Shown here in pieces: positions 30,442-38,762 of a stretch of DNA of 44,337 nucleotides; position 1 is the first letter of the stretch; each line of letters starts with the position of its first letter. Source of the stretch: Candidatus Nezhaarchaeales archaeon. Lineage in GTDB: Archaea; Thermoproteota; Methanomethylicia; Nezhaarchaeales; JAWCJE01. The notes under the pieces are model-generated. The model was given only the letters and a program-made list of their open reading frames with translations, ran no database searches and was not told the DNA's origin. Position numbers and translations under genes: made by a program. The stretch spans positions 1 to 44,337 of the forward strand of contig JAWCJE010000016.1 of the NCBI GenBank assembly GCA_038853715.1, given 5' to 3'.

Positions 30442-30585
30442 ATGCTAGGAAGGCTAGAAGCGTTAACGAAAAGATACGACGAAAAGTTTGAAGAGCTTGA
30501 AAGAAAGATTGAAGCTTACTTCCGAGCTCAAAAGCCCCTCCTAGTACTCATCACTAATAACCACGTGAGAAGAGCTTTCCCTTAA
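30442..30585 (+). pseudogene. C-terminal fragment of the coiled-coil family (third copy)
   Basis: A 47-residue frame reads MLGRLEALTKRYDEKFEELE and then RKIEAYFRAQKPLLVL. It matches the last third of the gene at the right edge (YDKAFGELEKRIEAYFRARKPLL) and of the decayed copy at 118-585. The end (ITNNHVRRAFP) differs. It is the only copy on the plus strand and is probably a recombination remnant; a short functional protein cannot be excluded. Confidence 0.5.
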
Positions 30586-31127
30586 AATCCCCTTCCAATT
30601 AGCTTAACAATAGATACTATATCCGAGGGTTTTAGAACTGATATCCCGGTTTCGGGGCCTACTACTTCCACCAATATTACCTTATCTGGGTTTGTTAGGT
30701 TAACCTTACGATTAACGTTCGAGGCGATTGAACCTATGATCTCTTCGCTTTTAAGCTGGGTGGCCCTCTTGTTTATGGAGATTTTAAAACTTTCATTTAA
30801 GGCTATACTTTTATTAGCTAGTTTTACCGCTTCGGTTGAGATTTCATTTAGGGATGTTGGTACTACGACTTGTATGGGGGTTAGTTTTAATACGTAACGG
30901 AAATCCCAAGGCCTCTCTTTAGCTCTTTCCTCCAGCTTATGGACGGCTTCGAAAGGGTTTAGCGATGTCTTAACTAGTAAGAGCCCTGGAACCACGGCGC
31001 GTCTAGCGGAAATACTTTCATCTCCTATTTCACGGAAAAGGTACCATAGCTCGCTAATAGCCTCATTTTCACGGTTACGCAATGTTGAAACTATTATATT
31101 GAAGCTCAATAGTAGCCACCATTTCAA
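30582..31127 (-). CDS. THUMP domain protein (Tan1-like)
   Basis: This 181-residue protein starts MKWWLLLSFNIIVSTLRNRE and contains a THUMP RNA-binding fold: AVHKLEERAKERPWDFRYVL, KLTPIQVVVPTSLNEISTEA, SFKISINKRATQLKSEEIIG, then KVILVEVVGPETGISVLKPS. Domain order and length match the archaeal Tan1-like/COG1818 family, linked in eukaryotes to ac4C in tRNA. By itself it is an RNA-binding adaptor, with no catalytic domain visible. It overlaps the end of the coiled-coil fragment by 4 bp. Confidence 0.8.
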   Translation of the reverse strand: MKWWLLLSFNIIVSTLRNRENEAISELWYLFREIGDESISARRAVVPGLLLVKTSLNPFEAVHKLEERAKERPWDFRYVLKLTPIQVVVPTSLNEISTEAVKLANKSIALNESFKISINKRATQLKSEEIIGSIASNVNRKVNLTNPDKVILVEVVGPETGISVLKPSDIVSIVKLIGRGF

Positions 31128-31249
31128 GCCTAGCTTCTACATCATTAAAGCGTTACGCTAGCTAATACGTATTTCCGGCAAAGTGGTAAGAGCAAAATCA
31201 CTGGCCTTAGTAGTCCTTAAAGCTATGTTCAAGCTCTCTTAGAAATAAT

Positions 31250-31330
31250 TAAAGGTTCACATGGTTTCTACTGCGGTCTCCACTAAAAGTGGAGGTAGGT
31301 TTAACGTTTAAACCTATATTTTTAGTGGAG
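31250..31330. repeat. Hairpin repeat cluster, locus 4
   Basis: Reverse copy 31250-31275, forward copy 31278-31302 and reverse copy 31310-31330. The last two form a near-perfect stem (CTCCACTAAAA... paired with ...TTTTAGTGGAG) closed by a short loop. It is the most regular hairpin of the four loci and lies between the THUMP gene and the EW-repeat ORF. Confidence 0.7.
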
Positions 31331-31385
31331 CTAACATAGTAAACCTTAAATAAAGGGTTAAACGCCAACCCAGCGAGGGCTAGCT

Positions 31386-31451
31386 ATGGTTTTCGAGGAA
31401 GAATGGGAAGAGGAAGAATGGGAAGAGGAAGAATGGGAAGAGGAATGGTAA
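31386..31451 (+). CDS. 21-residue Glu/Trp repeat ORF
   Basis: An ATG at 31386 opens a 21-residue frame made of a 15-bp repeat (GAGGAAGAATGGGAA) that encodes EEEWE units: MVFEEEWEEEEWEEEEWEEE, then W and TAA. Three copies of the repeat are almost identical. It could encode a small acidic, Trp-rich peptide or be a simple sequence repeat. It sits about 60 bp before the zinc-ribbon gene at 31511. Confidence 0.35.
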   Translation: MVFEEEWEEEEWEEEEWEEEW

Positions 31452-31510
31452 AGCGAAAGCCTTAAACGTATCCATCAACGATTTATCTTCTTCTTACGGG
31501 GAAATAGCTC

Positions 31511-31786
31511 ATGGTTGAATTTTGCCCTCGCTGCGAGAAAATACTTGTACCCGAGAAACGTGATAAGTTATACCTAGTTTGTAAGAATTGCGGTTTTTCA
31601 AAAGTCTATGAAGGCGCTACTTACAAGTTAACCGAGAGAATAGAAGAGGATAAACGTCGTAAAACGGTGATAATAGAGAAAAAGCCTATTCATGAAAAAA
31701 TAAAGAAGGAGAAAAGAGAGTTAGCTGAAGAATACTATGAAGTTTTTCTAAATACTTTTGAAGAATCCGCTGAAGAATCTGAATAG
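31511..31786 (+). CDS. TFS/RPB9 N-terminal zinc-ribbon protein lacking the C-terminal ribbon
   Basis: This 91-residue protein starts MVEFCPRCEKILVPEKRDKL and has the four Cys of the first ribbon (CPRC...CKNC). A linker with the TFS-like EKPIHEK motif follows, then an acidic helical end (EYYEVFLNTFEESAEESE). The second ribbon of TFS, with the conserved TRxxDEP loop that rescues stalled polymerase, is absent. It may be a Rpb9-like accessory factor or a truncated TFS. It lies just before the ABCE1 gene, in the same direction. Confidence 0.7.
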   Translation: MVEFCPRCEKILVPEKRDKLYLVCKNCGFSKVYEGATYKLTERIEEDKRRKTVIIEKKPIHEKIKKEKRELAEEYYEVFLNTFEESAEESE

Positions 31787-31828
31787 GGTTATACGTATAG
31801 CTTACCGCGGGTAAGTGGAGGGTAGGAT

Positions 31829-33634
31829 TTGGCTCGAGTCGTAGTTATCGAGTATGATTATTGTAAACCAAAGGATTGTAGTTTGGAGTGCTTAAGGTTT
31901 TGTCCTAGGGTTAAAACAGGTGATAAAACCGTAACTATTAATGAGGCTACCGGAAAGCCCATTATCTCGGAGCTTCTATGTTCAGGTTGCGGAATATGCG
32001 TAAAGAAGTGTCCCTTTAAAGCGTTATGGGTGGTAAACTTACCTAAGGAGTTGGAGGGGGAGTGCGTACATCAGTACGGGGTAAACTCGTTTAGGCTGTA
32101 TAGGTTACCAGTACCGAGGAAGGGGGCGGCGGTCGGGTTAATAGGTCAAAACGGGGTTGGTAAAACTACCGCGATTAGAATATTGGCTGGTGAGCTTAAA
32201 CCTAACTTAGGAAGTTATGAGGAACCTCCAGATTGGCCCTTGATATTAAAGTTCTTTAGGGGTTCAGAGCTTCAATCATACTTTAAGGAGTTAGCTCGTG
32301 GAAGGATTAAGGCTGTCCATAAACCTCAATATGTCGATAAAATACCTAGGTTTGTAAAGGGTAAGCTGGGAAGTATCCTTTCCTTGATGGATGAAAGGCG
32401 TATCGTAAATAGGTTGAAGGAGGCCCTAGATCTTGACGCGATCTGGGATCAGGAAGTAGGAAGCCTTAGCGGTGGTGAGCTACAACGATTTGCGGTGGCC
32501 GCCGCTATGGCTAAGGAGGCTGATGTATACCTGTTCGATGAACCTTCAAGTTACTTGGATGTTAACCAAAGGTTAAAGGTATGTAAAGCTATTAGGTCGC
32601 TCGTAGATGACGGTAAGGCCGTAGTTATCGTTGAGCATGACTTAGCGGTATTAGACTACTTATCTGACCAGGTCCACGTACTTTATGGGTTACCAAGGGT
32701 TTATGGGGTTGCTTCATATCCCTACGGGGTTAGGGTTGGAATAAACATATACTTAAACGGCTACCTCCCTGATGAAAACGTTAGGTTTCGTTCTGAGCCG
32801 GTGAGGTTCCATCTACGTCCTTCTCCTAACGAGTTTAGGGGTGGAAGCACCCTTTTATCGTGGCCATCCATGGTGAAAACCCTTGGAAGCTTCACCTTAA
32901 AGGTTGCCCCTGGAGAGGTTCATGAAGGGGAGGTTTTAGGCCTTCTTGGACCTAACGGGATAGGGAAAACCACGTTAATAAGGATGATGACCGGAGAGTT
33001 GGAACCCGACGAAGGCTACTCCCCTATTCCCGCTTTAAAGATTAAAGCTAGTTATAAGCCGCAGTATATTTCAACCTTCTTTAAGGGCACCGTTTACGAA
33101 TACCTAAGGGAGAAGGTTGGTGAAACGCTTTCTGAGCCTTGGTTTAAAGTCGACGTACTCCACCAGCTTCAAGTGGACCTCCTTCTAGATCGGGAGGTAT
33201 CTGAATTAAGCGGAGGTGAACTTCAAAGGGTCGCCATAACTTCATGTTTAGGTGTGGACGCACAGATATACTTCCTAGATGAGCCCACAGCATATTTGGA
33301 CGTGGAGCAGCGGCTTTCAATGGCTAAGGCGATTAGGCGAACCGTAGAGAATAAGAAGGCTTCAGCCATAGTCGCTGAACATGACGTTATGATCGTTGAC
33401 TACATAGCCGATAACATGGTACTTTTTCAAGGGGTACCGGGGGTAAGGGGTGAAACAACAACGGTAATGGGGTTGAGGAAGGCCTTTAACTTGTTCTTGG
33501 AAGGGATGGATGTAACCTTTAGAAGGGATCCGCAAACCGGTAGGGCTAGGATAAATAAGCCGGATTCCTACTTGCATAGAGCGCAGAAGGCAATGAAGGA
33601 ATACTACTATATACCGGTTAAAGAGGAGGAGTAA
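31829..33634 (+). CDS. ABCE1 / Rli1 ribosome recycling ATPase
   Basis: This 601-residue protein has an N-terminal Fe-S domain with two clusters (CKPKDCSLECLRFCP and CSGCGICVKKCP), first ABC ATPase with GQNGVGKTTAIRIL and signature LSGGELQRFAVA, Walker B YLFDEPSSYLD, hinge, second ATPase with GPNGIGKTTLIRMM, LSGGELQRVAIT and YFLDEPTAYLD. All expected motifs are present. It splits ribosomes after termination. The start is TTG (MARVVVIEYDYCKPKDC). It follows the TFS-like gene by 42 bp. Confidence 0.97.
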   Translation: MARVVVIEYDYCKPKDCSLECLRFCPRVKTGDKTVTINEATGKPIISELLCSGCGICVKKCPFKALWVVNLPKELEGECVHQYGVNSFRLYRLPVPRKGAAVGLIGQNGVGKTTAIRILAGELKPNLGSYEEPPDWPLILKFFRGSELQSYFKELARGRIKAVHKPQYVDKIPRFVKGKLGSILSLMDERRIVNRLKEALDLDAIWDQEVGSLSGGELQRFAVAAAMAKEADVYLFDEPSSYLDVNQRLKVCKAIRSLVDDGKAVVIVEHDLAVLDYLSDQVHVLYGLPRVYGVASYPYGVRVGINIYLNGYLPDENVRFRSEPVRFHLRPSPNEFRGGSTLLSWPSMVKTLGSFTLKVAPGEVHEGEVLGLLGPNGIGKTTLIRMMTGELEPDEGYSPIPALKIKASYKPQYISTFFKGTVYEYLREKVGETLSEPWFKVDVLHQLQVDLLLDREVSELSGGELQRVAITSCLGVDAQIYFLDEPTAYLDVEQRLSMAKAIRRTVENKKASAIVAEHDVMIVDYIADNMVLFQGVPGVRGETTTVMGLRKAFNLFLEGMDVTFRRDPQTGRARINKPDSYLHRAQKAMKEYYYIPVKEEE

Positions 33635-33901
33635 GTTATTGTTTAACGGCGCTTAACCTCTTCGCTTTAAAGGTTTTATCAGTTTATGCATTAGAAGGAT
33701 ATCGATAGTGGGCCCTTACCATAGCTACGTTTAAATTCCTTTGATAGGAAAGCCGGTTTTAAAGCTAACCGATTAAACATGTTCCACTCAAAATTTGAAG
33801 AGGTTCGTTAATACCACTGGTGAAAACGGTTTGAAACGGAAGCTAGTTGTAAAAGGTTAAAAAAGGTACGTCCAGAAGTATATTAGGACTTTAAGGAGGT
33901 A

Positions 33902-35032
33902 ATGAAGTTGGCTGAAAAGGTAACTATAAGCTTAATTAAGGCTGATGTTGGAAGCCTTACCGGGCACCATATTGTACATCCAAAGCAGATTGAAGTAGCT
34001 AAAAACTGCTTAAGTAAAGCTAAGGAGGATGGACTCATCATTGATTACTATGTGTTCCACTGTGGTGACGACCTGGAGCTATTAATGACGCATAAGAACG
34101 GTGAAGCTAATCCAAAGATCCATGAGTTAGCGTGGAACACGTTTAAGGAGGTCGCTGAGAAGGTTTCAAGGCCGTTAAAGCTGTACGCCGCTGGTCAAGA
34201 CCTTCTCGTTGAGGCTTTTTCAGGCAACGTTAAGGGTATGGGTCCAGGCGTAGCTGAAATGGAGATCGAAGAACGCCCTAGCGAGCCCTTCATAGTGTTC
34301 GCTGCAGATAAAACCGAGCCTGGAGCCTGGAACCTTCCTCTGTTTAGGGTATTCGCGGACCCATTTAATACCGCCGGGTTAATTATAGATCCAGCTATGC
34401 GTGGAGGCTTTACGTTTAGAGTTATGGATGTTGTTGAGGGCAAGGTTATAGATCTATCCTGCCCGGTTGAAATGTACGACTTAATAGCCCTACTAGGAAC
34501 CCCTGGTAGGTACGTAATTGAAAGAATTTACAGGACGTCCGATAAACTTTTAGCTGCAGTTTTAAGTACGACGCGTTTAAGCCTAATAGCTGGACGCTAC
34601 GTTGGGAAGGACGACCCGGTGTGCATAGTTAGAGCGCAGCATGGTTTACCCGCTGTAGGTGAAATCTTAGCGGCTTTCGGTGTACCGCATATCGTAGCTG
34701 GTTGGATGCGGGGTAGTCACCATGGGCCCTTAATGCCGGTAAGCTATAAGGATAGTCAGAATAAATGTACATTCTTCGACGGCCCGCCACGCGTTATAGC
34801 GCTCGGCTTCCAATTAGCTAACGGTATGCTAGTAGGCTTAAATGGTTCAGAGCCTGCAGATCTATTTGACGACCCCTTCTTTGATTACGCGAGAAGGGTC
34901 AGCGCGGAGATAGCTATATACCTTCGTAGGATGGGTGAATTTATGCCTGCTAGGCTAGGACCTGAAGAGCTAGAGTACACCGGTATGGCTGAGGCCCTTA
35001 AAAGGCTTAAAGGACGTTTTAGGCCCTCCTAA
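33902..35032 (+). CDS. Bifunctional fructose-1,6-bisphosphate aldolase/phosphatase
   Basis: This 376-residue protein is full length for the archaeal type V FBPase. It has SLTGHHIVHPKQIEVAKNCL near the N-terminus with metal-binding Asp/His residues, and the aldolase Tyr/Lys pair in GRYVGKDDPV, then VRAQHGLPAVGEILAAFGVP and WMRGSHHGPLMPVSYKDS. It makes fructose 6-phosphate from triose phosphates in gluconeogenesis. GGAGG precedes the ATG. It faces the triosephosphate isomerase gene tail to tail, 7 bp apart, so two consecutive pathway steps are encoded side by side. Gluconeogenesis is the likely main direction. Confidence 0.96.
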   Translation: MKLAEKVTISLIKADVGSLTGHHIVHPKQIEVAKNCLSKAKEDGLIIDYYVFHCGDDLELLMTHKNGEANPKIHELAWNTFKEVAEKVSRPLKLYAAGQDLLVEAFSGNVKGMGPGVAEMEIEERPSEPFIVFAADKTEPGAWNLPLFRVFADPFNTAGLIIDPAMRGGFTFRVMDVVEGKVIDLSCPVEMYDLIALLGTPGRYVIERIYRTSDKLLAAVLSTTRLSLIAGRYVGKDDPVCIVRAQHGLPAVGEILAAFGVPHIVAGWMRGSHHGPLMPVSYKDSQNKCTFFDGPPRVIALGFQLANGMLVGLNGSEPADLFDDPFFDYARRVSAEIAIYLRRMGEFMPARLGPEELEYTGMAEALKRLKGRFRPS

Positions 35033-35039
35033 CCCCTAC

Positions 35040-35765
<726 letters not shown>

Positions 35766-35798
35766 CTAATAAAGCTTGGTAGGACCGTGGTGTAAAGC

Positions 35799-36677
35799 AT
35801 GAAGGTTGAACCGATCTGCGCAGTATGCCTGCTTTCCAGAGGTATGGAGGAGGCTAGGTTAGCTACCGATAAGGAAGACGTACTCATGAAGGTAGCTCAG
35901 GGACTTCTAAACCTATTAAGTAAGGAGTTTAACGTAAATGCTATCCCGGCTTACCTTGGTAGGAAACGCGACCGTTTAGTTAGGGAAATTACTAATTGTA
36001 ATGATCCTTACCGTGAAGCTAAAAGGAGGAGCAATGAACTAGCTTTAAAGCTACTGCCACAAGCATACGAACTACTTAATGGAAAGCGGGGTTATGCTAG
36101 ATTTAAAACGGCCAGCCTTATCGCTACGCTTGGTAATGCCTTCGAATTTGGAGTGCTAGGATATAGCTTCCCCCTTAATCAAGGGGTAGACCTGCTTAAG
36201 GAGTTAAGCCAGCAGGAGGTCTACGACGAAACTTACAAGGTCTACGGGGTTTTAAGGAAGAACATAAAAATCCTATACCTAACTGATAACGCTGGTGAGA
36301 TAGCTTTCGATAAGGTCTTAATCGAGGAGTTGAACATGATTGGAGCGCAAGTAACCGTTATGGTTAAGGGGGCACCTATAATAAATGATGCCCTACTAGA
36401 GGATGCCCTACTTTTTAAGCTGAACGAGGTTGCTAACGTGGTAACGAGCGATGGAGATGAGGTCGGTTTTAACCCTTTGGACGCTTCCGAAAGGCTACGA
36501 AGCCTCTACCTCTCATCCGACTTAGTGATAGCTAAGGGCATGGGACACTATGAAACACTAAGCGAGATGGAAATCTCACCTCCCATAGTTCATATGTTGA
36601 AAGCTAAATGTCAACCTGTAGCTAAAAGCCTAGGGGTAAAGCGTGGCAGTCTAGTAATAAAAGCTAGGTGGGATTAG
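35799..36677 (+). CDS. DUF89 damage-control phosphatase
   Basis: This 292-residue protein is a DUF89 protein: early Cys pair ICAVC, then core NAFEFGVLGYS, the metal/active-site LYLTDNAGEIAFDKVLIEEL (Asp-Asn), VKGAPIINDALLEDA, and the second metal site LVIAKGMGHYETLSE. The family consists of metal-dependent phosphatases that hydrolyse damaged or overflow sugar and nucleotide phosphates. It lies next to two triose/hexose phosphate genes, consistent with such a role (inference). It diverges from tpiA across 57 bp. Confidence 0.9.
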   Translation: MKVEPICAVCLLSRGMEEARLATDKEDVLMKVAQGLLNLLSKEFNVNAIPAYLGRKRDRLVREITNCNDPYREAKRRSNELALKLLPQAYELLNGKRGYARFKTASLIATLGNAFEFGVLGYSFPLNQGVDLLKELSQQEVYDETYKVYGVLRKNIKILYLTDNAGEIAFDKVLIEELNMIGAQVTVMVKGAPIINDALLEDALLFKLNEVANVVTSDGDEVGFNPLDASERLRSLYLSSDLVIAKGMGHYETLSEMEISPPIVHMLKAKCQPVAKSLGVKRGSLVIKARWD

Positions 36678-36921
36678 CCATGGGGCTTAAGCGGCGGAAC
36701 GAAGGATGGACGGGGAAGATACCAGAGCTTCCAACGATACTTTCAATAAGTCATCGCCAAGGAGAAAACTAAACTTAAGATATTGGTGAAACGGTTTAAC
36801 GTTATTTTTGGAATGAAAGTCGCATAAACGCTGCCACTCTTTGCCTATGGAACATTTTGACTTTATAATTAAAGTTCATTTTTGTAATCCTGCCAGGAAT
36901 TTATTTAAACGTTTTTCCGCT

Positions 36922-36947
36922 CTTGTCTCAGTGGCTATTGAGACAAG
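36922..36947. promoter_or_regulatory. Inverted repeat at the start of the TRASH-domain ORF (possible operator)
   Basis: CTTGTCTCA (36922-36930) and TGAGACAAG (36939-36947) form a perfect 9-bp inverted repeat around the GTG start at 36931, about 20 bp after an AT-rich TTATTTAAAC (36901-36910). The position fits an operator covering the start of transcription, for example for a metal-dependent regulator; that is inference from the metal genes downstream. Confidence 0.5.
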
Positions 36948-37098
36948 CCTTGCGATCTGCGCAAATTGTGGCTGCAAAGTTTACGAGGGTGGATATAGAG
37001 AGATAATCAACGGTAAGTAGGTGGCTTTCTGCTGTGTGCATTGCGCTAAATCCTATAAGCATGAGGCTTCAGGAAAAACAGGTAAAACAAAAGAATAA
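36931..37098 (+). pseudogene. TRASH-domain metal-binding protein with an internal TAG
   Basis: A 56-codon frame beginning at GTG reads AICANCGCKVYEGGYREIIN, then a TAG at codon 30 (37018-37020), then VAFCCVHCAKSYKHEASGKT and TAA. The CxxC plus CxxxC arrangement over about 30 residues is the TRASH (YHS-like) heavy-metal domain, found in metallochaperones and metal sensors. It is followed immediately by a dead FTR1 iron permease, so the TAG is most likely a death mutation of the same locus. Confidence 0.6.
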
Positions 37099-37111
37099 AA
37101 GGTATAGGAGT

Positions 37112-37972
37112 TTGCTGGGTTGATATTTAATAACTTTCAGAGAGGCCTTATAACGGCGATAATTCTATCCTACCTTAATAGAACAGGTAAAGGTTGTTTG
37201 ACACGTTATGCATGGTATGGAGTTATCTTAGCTGTTGCGGCAAGCTCGGTTGCGGATGTGTCAATATTCGTCTTATACGGTGCTCTTGACAGAATTTTCA
37301 GTTTCTTTTTGAAGCTTTAGCATTTTTTCTTGCGGTTATTGTTCCGCACTCAATGGTATATTGAATGACGGTTAAGGAAAAAAGCGTTAAACAAGAAATG
37401 GAGAAGCGCATTGAAGCAGTAACAGCAAAAGGAACAATAGTTGGCCTCATATCGGTGGCTTTCATAGTTGTCTTTAAAAGACGTTGCAAAACTCTTAATG
37501 AATACTTTACTAGTCAACTTAAGTAATGGAGTTTTGCAATAAGCTCTTTAGAGAAGTACTTGAAACGACGCTGTTTCTTGCGCCTCTTATTTTGGAGGAT
37601 GCAATTTCAACATTTATTGGGGGAGCTGCTGGATTAATAACCTCTTTACTGTTTTTCTTATGGAATGTTTATGGCTGGCATGAAAATCAGCCTTCGAAAC
37701 TTCTTTTACTTTACAAGCATACTGCTCATACTTCTCGCAGGTGGCCTAGCCGGTATGGCACATATGAACTAATAGAGTATTACAAGGAAAGCGGGTTTCA
37801 GCTTGGATACATTGCGGAGCCAGTGTTCAATTTAGGTATATCAGCAGACAACCCGTTTCACCATAAAGGTATGATAGGCTCCATATTTGCGGTAATGTTC
37901 AGTTACTCAGTAAGCCCAGAATGGGGTAAAGTAGTGGCTCACTCTACATATCTAGTGACAATAGTTGCATAA
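37112..37972 (+). pseudogene. FTR1 family iron permease, decayed
   Basis: From a TTG at 37112 (after GGTATAGGAG) the sequence follows the FTR1 order across shifting frames: ITFREAL (first RExxE region), AIILSYLNRTGKG, GVILAVAASSVADVSIFVL, FEALAFFLAVIV, KQEMEKRIEAVTAKGTIVGL, FREVLETTLFLAPLILEDAI (second RExxE), KISLRNFFYFTSILLILLAG, and HHKGMIGSIFAVMFSYSVSP near the C-terminus. There are at least four frameshifts (near 37148, 37285, 37670 and 37780) and two TGA stops at positions where Trp is expected. A 69-bp insertion lies in the second RExxE region. The protein would have imported ferrous/ferric iron. Dead beyond doubt. Confidence 0.85.
37477..37545. mobile_element. 69-bp MITE-like insertion in the FTR1 relic
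   Basis: TTGCAAAACTC (37484-37494) and GAGTTTTGCAA (37529-37539) are perfect 11-bp inverted repeats near the ends of the insert. CTTTA is present on both sides (37472-37476 and 37546-37550) as a 5-bp target duplication. Removing 37477-37550 restores the reading frame VFREVLET of FTR1. The element is too short to code for anything and must move with a transposase in trans. No other copy is seen in the window. Confidence 0.75.
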
Positions 37973-38107
37973 AAAAGAAGGATGAAATGTATTGTTTAAC
38001 CTTTCAGTTCAAGAACCTATGGAGCGATATCATTTATTTTAAACGCGCTTCAACTTAATACTCCAGAAAATTCATAGCTTTTATGTTTACTTGATCTCTT
38101 CTGGTTT

Positions 38108-38395
38108 CTAAAGTATAGCTAAAAATACAATGATTAACGCGCCCAATAACTCATGTTGTTTCGGATTTGTGTAAAGCAGAATGGCAGCCGCAATTATTAT
38201 AATGCCAAAGATTATGCCAAGAACATCCATCGCGTATGCAATCCCATCAAAGTTCCATCTAGGCATATGCCCCTCCATTTCATGCATCATACGACTCCAA
38301 CCAGTAGGCCACCACCAACTCCACCAAAGACACATAATGACGCTACCTAAAGCTATGAATATGCCAGATAGGAGCGAAAGAAGGAAAGCTGCCAT
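38108..38395 (-). CDS. Small Trp-rich membrane protein, possibly C-terminally truncated
   Basis: This 95-residue product starts at ATG 38395 (MAAFLLSLLSGIFIALGSVI). It has three hydrophobic segments: MAAFLLSLLSGIFIALGSVI, DVLGIIFGIIIIAAAILLY, and GALIIVFLAIL at the very end. A Trp/Pro-rich loop (WWSWWWPTGWSRMMHEMEGH) follows the first. Ending inside a hydrophobic helix suggests loss of a last transmembrane segment. The frame can be extended upstream only into the antisense of the tRNA, which is not coding. Family not recognised. Confidence 0.5.
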   Translation of the reverse strand: MAAFLLSLLSGIFIALGSVIMCLWWSWWWPTGWSRMMHEMEGHMPRWNFDGIAYAMDVLGIIFGIIIIAAAILLYTNPKQHELLGALIIVFLAIL

Positions 38396-38435
38396 AGGCT
38401 TTTGATACGAACCTATCAAGAGGAGAGGAAGAGAG

Positions 38436-38445
38436 ATATATAAAT
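38436..38445 (+). promoter_or_regulatory. TATA box of tRNA-Arg
   Basis: ATATATAAAT at 38436-38445, centred about 24 bp upstream of the mature 5' end (38464). Strong match in an otherwise mixed stretch. Confidence 0.65.
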
Positions 38446-38463
38446 ATTCGGATAAGAAGAATG

Positions 38464-38577
38464 GGGCCCGTAGCTCAGCTTGGATGGAGAGGATGTTTAC
38501 CCCGGAGCGGCGGCCTTCGGCTTCCTTAAGATGAGGATAGCCGTAGGTCGTGGGTTCAAATCCCACCGGGCCCGCCA
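38464..38577 (+). tRNA. tRNA-Arg (anticodon UCG) with two 18-nt introns
   Basis: Acceptor GGGCCCG/CGGGCCC with discriminator G and encoded CCA (38575-38577). T arm GTGGG-TTCAAAT-CCCAC. Removing an 18-nt intron at 38521-38538 (canonical 37/38 position) and an 18-nt intron in the D-loop (about 38487-38504, exact border ambiguous over a GGAG repeat) gives a perfect 75-nt cloverleaf. D stem is GCTC/GAGC and anticodon stem GCGGC/GCCGT with loop CTTCGGA (anticodon UCG). Without both excisions neither stem forms. D-loop introns are rare outside some thermophilic TACK archaea. Confidence 0.9.
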
Positions 38578-38762
38578 ACTGCGGTTGAGTGGTTTTTAAT
38601 ATCCTATCCTTCGAACCGTAAATGTTATCTTCTTTAACGAGGTCGAAGAATATGCCTATATGTGCCGTTTCAAGCCTTACGTGCCGATAGACTTAGTTTA
38701 TGGTGATGGATATTTAGTGTCGATTTTAGCCTGTATAATATGCAGCTCATAAATGTTCGTGG

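Noticed and set aside
36931-37098. Pyrrolysine read-through of TAG in the TRASH ORF and in the 29974-30264 gene
   Set aside because: TAG is the normal stop of many good genes here, for example those ending at 6691, 10623, 20496, 24307 and 36677. The TRASH gene also lies beside a clearly dead gene.
37112-37972. Selenocysteine or Trp reassignment of TGA in FTR1
   Set aside because: Frameshifts and an insertion occur in the same gene, and TGA ends other genes normally, for example 15693, 19351 and 13636.
38396-38578. N-terminal extension of the small membrane protein into the tRNA-Arg antisense strand (MAGPVGFEPTTYGYPHL)
   Set aside because: This is the well-known false translation of a tRNA antisense strand. 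The frame only becomes protein-like after ATG 38395.
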